In this document: positions 12,726 through 20,189 of the stretch, one piece after another | Numbering within the stretch: position 1 is the stretch's first letter | Layout of the letters: the number at the start of each line of letters is the position of its first letter | Notes under the pieces: generated by a model | What the model saw: only the letters and a program-made list of their open reading frames with translations | Told to the model about the DNA's origin: nothing | The model's database searches: none | Program-made: the position numbers and the translations under genes | Origin: Terriglobia bacterium | GTDB taxonomy: Bacteria > Acidobacteriota > Terriglobia > Versatilivoradales > Versatilivoraceae | Assembly (NCBI GenBank): GCA_022452285.1 | Contig: JAKUNG010000003.1 | Span: forward strand, 165,470 to 229,469 | DNA length: 64,000 nucleotides | Reading direction: 5' to 3'

Positions 12726-13643
12726 CTAGAAACGCGTGACAAGTTTTTCTAGGTTCTTATAAAGGAGAAGACTTACGTCGGTAGATGTAACTCCCAAATC
12801 GTCGAGTGCTTTTCTTTGTATTTCATAAATATCTTTTCTCCACCCTCGCGGAAAGACTGTTGAATCTGTTCCAAAAAGAAGACGTTCGATACCAAAAGCT
12901 TTCTCTTCGAGGACATTTTCAAAGAGTTCTTTTAAATTAGAGAATTTCGAGTTGTGTTGAAGCCAACTGTTTGAACTAGAGGTGTCTAGGTAAAGATTCC
13001 TGAATTCTCGAGCAGGCTCTATTAACCCATCTAGTTGACCACACCCGAAATGGGGCACAATAAAAGAAACTTCAGGAAATTTCCTCAAAATCCGACCAAG
13101 TCTTTGGCCATCGCCAAATTCCTGAATGCATGGACTTGCACTTCCCAGTTTCTCTTGGATTAATATTTTTAACTCGCCAATGTGAACAAAAACTATCAGT
13201 TTAAATTTCCTAGCCAATTCATAAAGTCTCACACAGGCAGGATCGTCTGGGAAAAAATGGTGAAGGGCAGGAAAAAGAAGAAGGCCAGAAAGTTTTTTAG
13301 AAACTATATCTTCTACAATATCTGAAGCAGCAGGGTCTGTGGGGTCTACTAATTGGAATCCTACAAACCTATTAGGAAATAGTTTAATTGCTTTTTCTAT
13401 GGAGGCCTGCTCACCTAAAATGCTGCCAAACAAAATAGCCCGTGAGACTTTATTTCGATCTAGTTCCTTCACCCACAGCTTTGCTAGTTCCTGTGGATTT
13501 TCTGGAGGAGGAAAAATTCCGAGTTTGTCAGAAGCGCAGTCAGTAGGATCCTTAAGCTGACTAAATTCAGGTGATTGCTGTGAATAAAAACGAATGACCT
13601 CACGTGTAAAAAAATGAAGGTGTGAGTCGAATATCATTTCCAT
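12726..13643 (-). CDS. Amidohydrolase-family (TIM-barrel metal-dependent hydrolase) protein
   Basis: N-terminal FDSHLHFF, internal FVHIGE, IVPHFGCG, LLFGTDST motifs of the amidohydrolase_2 type. Confidence 0.8.
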   Translation of the reverse strand: MEMIFDSHLHFFTREVIRFYSQQSPEFSQLKDPTDCASDKLGIFPPPENPQELAKLWVKELDRNKVSRAILFGSILGEQASIEKAIKLFPNRFVGFQLVDPTDPAASDIVEDIVSKKLSGLLLFPALHHFFPDDPACVRLYELARKFKLIVFVHIGELKILIQEKLGSASPCIQEFGDGQRLGRILRKFPEVSFIVPHFGCGQLDGLIEPAREFRNLYLDTSSSNSWLQHNSKFSNLKELFENVLEEKAFGIERLLFGTDSTVFPRGWRKDIYEIQRKALDDLGVTSTDVSLLLYKNLEKLVTRF

Positions 13644-13714
13644 AAAGGAATCATAACCACCTGTTCATTTAGAAACAACACCCAATTCTAATTAAATGAC
13701 GGAATCATGCAGGT

Positions 13715-14428
13715 TTATTCAACATAAGCCGTATATGCTAGATTACGCCAAGGTGGCCAAGGAGTATGAATATGAAAGGGTTGTATATTTTGAAACCCTT
13801 TTTCTTCTAGAAGAGTTTCAACCTCTCGATGAGTTCTTAGTCGATGCGATCCACTTCCTCGGACAATTAAATGATTAATAGCAGTCCAAGGATAGGGTTT
13901 AAATTCCCAGAGAACAATTCTGCCTTTAGGTAACAAGACAGTTTTGATCTCTTCTAGAACTTGGGCTACCTGAGAATCCGGCAGATATTTTAAAACATGA
14001 GATAGTAAGACAACGTCAAAACAATTTTTCTGAAAAGGTATTTGTAATCCACTAGCTACTATAGATTCAAGTGGATTGGACTGGTTAAGAGATCCGTTGA
14101 ATTGTGTTGACCTTTGGATCATTTGGTAAGAAATATCAATGCCTATATAGGTTTTTTTTGATTTAATTTTTCGGTGGCTTGTTGCCAGTATCTGTCCCAG
14201 GCCAGAACCTACTTCTAGGACTCTGTCTTGAGGATCAAGATTGGATGCTTTAATGAATCTTCCAGCATAGGCAACACCACTTAAGTTAAAGACCAAGCGG
14301 CCAATAAAAGATCTAAAACCTTTTCCCCCGATCCATTTATCGTAAAACGATTGTGTCCTCAACTCAGATTCACTAAGGAGGGACTCCCGATTTGACTGAT
14401 TACAGTTGGATGAATTTATTAAATGCAT
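13715..14428 (-). CDS. Class I SAM-dependent methyltransferase
   Basis: VLEVGSGLGQILA motif I, YIGIDIS, FDVVLLSHVLKYLPD. Confidence 0.85.
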   Translation of the reverse strand: MHLINSSNCNQSNRESLLSESELRTQSFYDKWIGGKGFRSFIGRLVFNLSGVAYAGRFIKASNLDPQDRVLEVGSGLGQILATSHRKIKSKKTYIGIDISYQMIQRSTQFNGSLNQSNPLESIVASGLQIPFQKNCFDVVLLSHVLKYLPDSQVAQVLEEIKTVLLPKGRIVLWEFKPYPWTAINHLIVRGSGSHRLRTHREVETLLEEKGFQNIQPFHIHTPWPPWRNLAYTAYVE

Positions 14429-14503
14429 GGAAATATTTTTTTTAGAGTAATTTTTAAAATTGTTTTTAATCCACTGAAACTTAGAAGATAGTTCTTTGTT
14501 TTG

Positions 14504-14875
14504 TTAGTAATGTTTCAGATTAAGGTTGTCAGCAGCGATATCAGTTAAATCGACGACAGCCGCAGCATTGACCCCCATTGCAACTGCAATGGTCTCGCTT
14601 ATTTCAGCTTTGGTAGCACCCAGTTTAAGGGCCTTTTTAATGTGTCCTTCTAAGCAGCCTTGGCATTTAGCTGTGAGTGACGCTGAAATGGCAATGAGCT
14701 CCTTCGTCTTTCGACTAAGAGTGGATTTTTTGTAGGTTTCTGAATAAAACTCAAAGTAGATTTTCTTCATCTCGGGTGCCAACATGCTGTAACTTTCAAG
14801 TTTCTTCCCTGATTCACTGCGAGAAGGTGTCGGAACATTTTTGGATTTGTGAGTAGTCTTGCTATTCAAATGCAA
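14504..14875 (-). CDS. Carboxymuconolactone decarboxylase / AhpD-like family protein
   Basis: LIAISASLTAKCQGCLEGHIKKALKLGATKAEISETIAVA with CxxC and His. Confidence 0.88.
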   Translation of the reverse strand: MHLNSKTTHKSKNVPTPSRSESGKKLESYSMLAPEMKKIYFEFYSETYKKSTLSRKTKELIAISASLTAKCQGCLEGHIKKALKLGATKAEISETIAVAMGVNAAAVVDLTDIAADNLNLKHY

Positions 14876-15169
14876 ACTCCTTGTTTTTGTTGTAAATAAT
14901 TTCTCAACTGATGGGATTCACCAGAGGTTTTTAAAAACCCTAAACTTATTGTCTAGTCGTGTTATAGCACTGAAATTTTAAATTAAGAAGCGGTTTTATA
15001 TAAAGACTTTATTTTGTCTTCTTAGTCAATTGAAAGCGGATGCCTATTGACAGAATAATAGCAATTCCAGATAATCAGATAAATAATTTTAAAAAGGTAA
15101 GGTTGCTTTGCAACTTTCACTCAATTTTGTTTGGCGGTTTCATTATCGGAGCGGTATTGGGAGCACATT

Positions 15170-16147
15170 ATGAAAAAAAGTTTATTTTTGACACTAGTTT
15201 TAATTGTTGGGTGCGTTATAGCCACTAACCCTCATGTTGCTCAGGAGAATCCTGGGTATACCCGAGCAGAGTATGATGCGTTCCAAAAGGCAGTTGAGGT
15301 TGCAGATTTAGGAGCAAAGGCAACAGCTTTGAAAAAATTTGTCGATGCTAACCCGAAATCTAAGTTGGTTCCCTACGCAAATGAACAGTTTGGACCGGTA
15401 CTTCAAGGACTTTATCAGAAAAGAGATATGGCTACTTTGGGTCGAGTGGCTGAACAATTCCTACAATTAATGCCTGGTAATGAAGTAGGAACCGGATATG
15501 CCTTTGAAGCCTTTGCCCAAACTAAAAATTATGTAAAGGCTGCAAAATATGGAGAGGCTTATTATGCGAAGAAACCTAATCAGGCTGCCGCTCAAATGTT
15601 AGCTATGGTTTTTTCCAACCTCAATAACCAAAGCAAGTTTATTAATTTTGCTCAAAAGGCCCTGGAAGGAAAGAGTGCTAAAGATGGTTTTCTCCTCAAT
15701 TATAAACTTTCGGAGATCTTTGTTAAAAGAAAGAGTTTTGGCAGGGCAAATAGATACTGTCAACGAGTACTAAGTGCATATCCCGGTTCTGAAGTGCCTC
15801 CGGGTACTACGCCTGAAAAGTGGTCTCAAATAAAAATTGCGTACAACAACATCATTGGTAAAAACCATTACGATGGCAAACGATATAGAGCAGGAATAAG
15901 GTCATTTCAAAATACCCTTAGGCTAAGTCCTCGAAATGGTATGGCTTTTTACTACATGGGTATGTCTAACTGGGGTCAAGAGGATATTGTTACGGCTATG
16001 AAGAATTTGTCTAAGGCTGTTACAGTTGATGGTGGGTTTGCCAAACCTGCTAGGGGCAAACTAGAGATTCTTTACAAGGCTTCTAACAACGGCTCGTTGG
16101 ACGGACTAGAACGCAGAATTAAAGCAGCTGCTTCGGAATTAAAGTAA
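15170..16147 (+). CDS. Tetratricopeptide-repeat protein, probable lipoprotein
   Basis: MKKSLFLTLVLIVGC lipobox-like signal; TPR-like helices (NGMAFYYMGMSNWGQEDIVTAMKNLSKAV). The track start at 15131 is longer; 15170 starts at the signal peptide. Confidence 0.7.
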   Translation: MKKSLFLTLVLIVGCVIATNPHVAQENPGYTRAEYDAFQKAVEVADLGAKATALKKFVDANPKSKLVPYANEQFGPVLQGLYQKRDMATLGRVAEQFLQLMPGNEVGTGYAFEAFAQTKNYVKAAKYGEAYYAKKPNQAAAQMLAMVFSNLNNQSKFINFAQKALEGKSAKDGFLLNYKLSEIFVKRKSFGRANRYCQRVLSAYPGSEVPPGTTPEKWSQIKIAYNNIIGKNHYDGKRYRAGIRSFQNTLRLSPRNGMAFYYMGMSNWGQEDIVTAMKNLSKAVTVDGGFAKPARGKLEILYKASNNGSLDGLERRIKAAASELK

Positions 16148-16162
16148 CTAGTTCCCCGAAAG

Positions 16163-16199
16163 AACCATAGCAAGATTCTCAGTGATTCTTGCTATGGTT
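16163..16199 (+). terminator. Strong stem-loop, probable transcription terminator after the TPR gene
   Basis: 13-bp perfect inverted repeat AACCATAGCAAGA / TCTTGCTATGGTT with an 11-nt loop, 15 nt after the stop; only a weak T-tract. Confidence 0.6.
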
Positions 16200-16390
16200 T
16201 CCTTACTGCTTTCCTCAACAAATCTTTCGCCCGTTTTCCTATTTAGACGGTTAATAGCTCATAGCCCATCATCAGTACCTGAACCTAGCGATATTCAGGG
16301 AGGGTTTAATTATTCGGTCACCAATGCTTGGAGTTATCAGTATAAAAGTTAGTTTGTCCTGAACCAATTCAATAAAAATATGAGGATAAC

Positions 16391-17110
16391 GTGGAAATTG
16401 GAATAGTTGGCTTTGGACGATTTGGACAGTTTGCTGGAGATATTCTTAATAAAGATTTTAAAGTCTCTGCCTATGACCACCAGGTGACTGCCCAGAAAAC
16501 AAATATTCAATTAGCTTCATTAGAAGAAGTTGCAAAGAAGGATGTTCTCCTAATATGTGTTCCGATTTCGGAAATGGACGTTGCTTGTCGTCAATTGAAG
16601 CCCCATCTATCCCCGGGCCAACTAATAGTAGATACCTGCTCAGTTAAGGAGCAACCCCTAAAGTTAATGCTTGATTTGTTACCATCGTTTGTTGAGATTT
16701 TGGGGTGCCATCCACTGTTTGGTCCTGATTCAGGGAACAATGGTGTTTCTGGATTAGAAGTTGTGCTCTGTCCGGGCCGGTGTGCCCGTGTTGAGAAGGT
16801 AAAGGCTTTTTTGGAAAAACTTTGTTTTAAAGTAACTGTAACCTCAGCAATAGAACATGATCAGGCAATGGCAAAAACCCAAGCGCTCTTTCACTTTCTA
16901 GCTAAAGGATTCGCTCAACTTAAAATTGACTCAGATTGTTTGTCAACTCCTGGGCCAGCGCATTTGCTTCAGGATTTCAATGATGTTTTGAGTGATTCAG
17001 ACCAACTTTTTCAAGACCTTCAGCGACTTAATCGCTTTGTATCTTCCGAGCGGAAAAAACTCATTGAAAACCTCGTTTCTTTGGACAAATATTTATCAGA
17101 GGATTCTTAG
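16391..17110 (+). CDS. Prephenate dehydrogenase-like (TyrA family) protein
   Basis: MEIGIVGFGRFGQFAGDIL Rossmann; VDTCSVKEQPL; ILGCHPLFGPDSG motif typical of TyrA/arogenate dehydrogenase. Confidence 0.85.
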   Translation: MEIGIVGFGRFGQFAGDILNKDFKVSAYDHQVTAQKTNIQLASLEEVAKKDVLLICVPISEMDVACRQLKPHLSPGQLIVDTCSVKEQPLKLMLDLLPSFVEILGCHPLFGPDSGNNGVSGLEVVLCPGRCARVEKVKAFLEKLCFKVTVTSAIEHDQAMAKTQALFHFLAKGFAQLKIDSDCLSTPGPAHLLQDFNDVLSDSDQLFQDLQRLNRFVSSERKKLIENLVSLDKYLSEDS

Positions 17111-17137
17111 CAGGGCAGGTGGTTCTTCCCAGTATGT

Positions 17138-18313
17138 TTATATTTTTAGAATTTCCTGCTGAATAGGTTCTCCCGTAACCCGTATATCATTATTGCCTAA
17201 ATAAATATTAATCTCACTCCGAATACCAAAGTCAGGCAAGTAAATTCCTGGTTCAATAGAAAAACTGGTGTGTGGAATCAGAACCCGTTCATCTTTTGTT
17301 TCTAGACTGTCCATGTTTGCACCATTTCCATGATCATTTTCTCCGATGCTGTGACCAGTTCGGTGAAGAAAAGCATCACCGAATCCAGCCTTGGAAATAA
17401 CTTGACGTGCAACCTGGTCTACCTCCCAACCCTTGGTAGATGTTCCTGTAGTGTGCCTGTGTTCGACAAATCGGATGGCATCATCCCGGGCTTTTTTCAC
17501 AACTTCCCATACGTTGAGGATTTGGTTAGGTATTTCATCTCCAAGAAAAACTACCCAAGTATAGTCCGCATAGACGGAGTGTGGTTGTAATAATTTAGCC
17601 CAGAAGTCGATAAGAAGAAAGTCCCCTCTCTTGATGTCAGCAGAAGATTCCAAACTAGGTTCATAATGTGGATTATTACTATTTTGATTAACTGCTACAA
17701 TTGGAGGAGAACTAGACTGTAACCCCTGATGTTTATATTTTTCCAAAATAGTCTGTTGAACTTGATATTCGGTCAGAAATAGATTGTTTCTAGTTGTCTG
17801 ACTAATCTGTTCCAGAATTTCAAAAAATAACTGCATCAGTTTCTTACTAGCTAACAAGTGTGTTCTAAGCTGGTCCTTACTCCATCGAGCTTCAAAATAT
17901 TGGATTAGGTCAGCTGAGGAAACAATTTCTTTTCCAAGGTTTCTTACCATTTCTACTGTTCCAGCATCTACTCTGGAAACATAGGGGATAAAACAATTGG
18001 GAGAGTATTCCATAGCCAGACGTTGACTTGTGTTGAGCAGCTTACTTAATCCAGCTTCCATTTCTTTCCAACTACTAAAACAAGCTATTTCAACTGATAA
18101 ATGTTGGAAGCCCTGTCGTTCTATATGATGACATAGCAGCGTTGGAGATCCATTGGCTGGAATCCAGCAATACCACCTCCTTGTTAACATCGTTTTTTGA
18201 ATCCCCAAAAGTTTTTTTGCTAAAGGGTTCAGACCTTGAAAATCGTAAAGGAGCCAGCCGTCAATCTCCATGGCTTTGATTTGTTCCTGAATTTCTTCAA
18301 TTTTTAAATTCAT
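17138..18313 (-). CDS. M24-family aminopeptidase (Xaa-Pro peptidase-like)
   Basis: DFLLIDFWAK, HRTGHSIGENDHGNGANMD, SIEPGIYLPDFGIRSEINIYL metal-site motifs of the pita-bread fold. Confidence 0.88.
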   Translation of the reverse strand: MNLKIEEIQEQIKAMEIDGWLLYDFQGLNPLAKKLLGIQKTMLTRRWYCWIPANGSPTLLCHHIERQGFQHLSVEIACFSSWKEMEAGLSKLLNTSQRLAMEYSPNCFIPYVSRVDAGTVEMVRNLGKEIVSSADLIQYFEARWSKDQLRTHLLASKKLMQLFFEILEQISQTTRNNLFLTEYQVQQTILEKYKHQGLQSSSPPIVAVNQNSNNPHYEPSLESSADIKRGDFLLIDFWAKLLQPHSVYADYTWVVFLGDEIPNQILNVWEVVKKARDDAIRFVEHRHTTGTSTKGWEVDQVARQVISKAGFGDAFLHRTGHSIGENDHGNGANMDSLETKDERVLIPHTSFSIEPGIYLPDFGIRSEINIYLGNNDIRVTGEPIQQEILKI

Positions 18314-18600
18314 TTAACTTGCCTCAGTAAAAGAAATGAGAGATCTAAAATAAGAGAAGGAGATCTTGTTGTAAACCTACTTATTCTCCGAGTAATAGAA
18401 GATATATTAACTATACTAGGTTGAGGTAAATCGCTTGACAAACTATAAGATGGCAGACTATGGTTCATTGGTTTGATTGCTTTAGTATAGTGTGAGAAAG
18501 GTTGTTATAGTGGACCTTCTAAATTATATGATGGGATTTTGATAAAAAGGCAGTACTGATTTCTGTTAAGGGTTAATAACTGCCGTGGGAGTAACTGATT

Positions 18601-19794
18601 ATGGGAGAGGGAGAAAGAACACTATTCACAAGTGAATCTGTTTCAGAGGGACATCCTGATAAAGTAGCTGACCAAATTTCGGATGCTATCGTAGACTCTT
18701 ATATAGCTGGAGACCCAGATTCTCGGGTAGCCTGTGAGACATTGGTGACTACTGACTATTGTGTTGTTGCTGGAGAAGTGACCTCCAGAGCCACGGTTGA
18801 TATTGAGAAAGTCGTCAGGAGCACTATTCATAAAATTGGTTATGTTCAAAAAGGGCTAGGTTTTGATTTTGAAAGTTGTAAGGTAGATGTTAGGCTTCAT
18901 CCTCAGTCCCCAGATATATCTCAGGGGGTCACAGAAGGGAAAGGCCTCTTCAAGGAGCAAGGCGCTGGAGATCAGGGTATGATGTTTGGCTATGCATGTG
19001 ATGAAACCGCTGAATTAATGCCAACCCCTATTGTATTAGCTCAGAGACTAGTAGAGAACATGGCAGAGCTTAGAAAAAGTGAACAACTTGATTATATTCT
19101 GCCCGATAGTAAAAGCCAAGTCACCATAGAATATGTCGAAGGAATACCTACCAGAGCTGACTCGATTGTAATCTCTACTCAGCATAAAGAGAATGTTTCT
19201 CATGATAGTATCTATGCAGATATCCTTGAACAGGTTATCAGGCCTACTGTTCCTAATAAACTTCTAGACAACCGAACAAAGTACTATGTCAATCCAACTG
19301 GAAAATTCGTTGTAGGTGGTCCTAGTGGAGATACAGGATTAACAGGTCGTAAGATTATTGTTGATACATATGGAGGCTGGGCTCGTCATGGAGGTGGTGC
19401 TTTTTCTGGAAAAGATCCAAGCAAAGTGGATCGCAGCGCTGCTTATGCTGCCCGCTATGTGGCAAAAAACATTGTTGCCGCTGGGCTGGCAAAGAAATGT
19501 GAGGTTCAATTAGCTTATGCGATTGGGGTTGCCCAACCCATGTCTGTTTTGGTCGACACTTTCGGTACTGGAAGATTAAAACAAGATGAGTTGGTTAACA
19601 TTATTCGAGAAGTTTTCGATCTTCGACCCAAGGGTATTATCGATTCTCTTTCTTTGCAACGACCTATCTTTCAGTGTACTGCTGCCTACGGTCATTTTGG
19701 AAGATCTGCTGGTGATGATGGATCATTTAGTTGGGAGAAGACTGACAAAGTCAAAAACCTAAGCATGCTAGCATCCCAATACGGATTAGAGTAG
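18601..19794 (+). CDS. metK: S-adenosylmethionine synthetase
   Basis: [68 protein letters not shown]. Confidence 0.98.
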   Translation: MGEGERTLFTSESVSEGHPDKVADQISDAIVDSYIAGDPDSRVACETLVTTDYCVVAGEVTSRATVDIEKVVRSTIHKIGYVQKGLGFDFESCKVDVRLHPQSPDISQGVTEGKGLFKEQGAGDQGMMFGYACDETAELMPTPIVLAQRLVENMAELRKSEQLDYILPDSKSQVTIEYVEGIPTRADSIVISTQHKENVSHDSIYADILEQVIRPTVPNKLLDNRTKYYVNPTGKFVVGGPSGDTGLTGRKIIVDTYGGWARHGGGAFSGKDPSKVDRSAAYAARYVAKNIVAAGLAKKCEVQLAYAIGVAQPMSVLVDTFGTGRLKQDELVNIIREVFDLRPKGIIDSLSLQRPIFQCTAAYGHFGRSAGDDGSFSWEKTDKVKNLSMLASQYGLE

Positions 19795-19864
19795 CAATGA
19801 ATATTAACTATTGGCTAGGTACTTCCCAGAAGAAATGTTGTCTTTTAGTTTGTTATTAATATAA

Positions 19865-20160
19865 GCACTAGATTCAGAGGAATTTAAAAGATTTTCAATA
19901 CCCCGACCAATAAAATTTAGTATCGTCTTAGGTATTTATCTTCATTTCCCTTATTTAAATTCAGCATTCTTTTGCAACGTAGACCAACAAGGATTTGAAT
20001 CTAAGAATCCCCGAGAATTATTCCTAATAATACCGTAAAGATTTTAGAAACCTCTTTGAGAAGTCTGCAAGAAAAATTGATCAATGAGGTGTGCTAAGAT
20101 TCAGCATAGGGGTCCTAAAAAGTTTGGAACATATGAACTGAGGTTATTATTTACCTTTGG
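19865..20160 (+). pseudogene. Decayed hemW-like (radical SAM, coproporphyrinogen-oxidase-like) remnant
   Basis: Frame from 19865 reads ALDSEEFKRFSIPRPIKFSIVLGIYLHFPYLNSAFFCNVDQQGFESKNPRELFLIIP* (stop 20036-20038). IYLHFPY...CN resembles the HemW N-terminus Y-[IL]-H-x-P-[FY]-C-x3-C-x2-C, but two cluster cysteines are missing. A shifted frame continues KILETSLRSLQEKLINEVC*. Confidence 0.45.
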
Positions 20161-20189
20161 GTTAAGACACCAAAAAAGGTTGAATTCAG

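Noticed and set aside
13696-13878. 60-aa ORF on + strand
   Set aside because: Lies antisense within the methyltransferase gene; no family-like sequence. The many similar antisense ORFs in the track (for example 408-674, 3084-3296, 46477-46722) were treated the same way.
19980-20012. GGATTTGAATCTAAGAATCC resembling a tRNA T-arm
   Set aside because: No acceptor, D-arm or anticodon arm can be folded around it; better explained by the hemW-like remnant.
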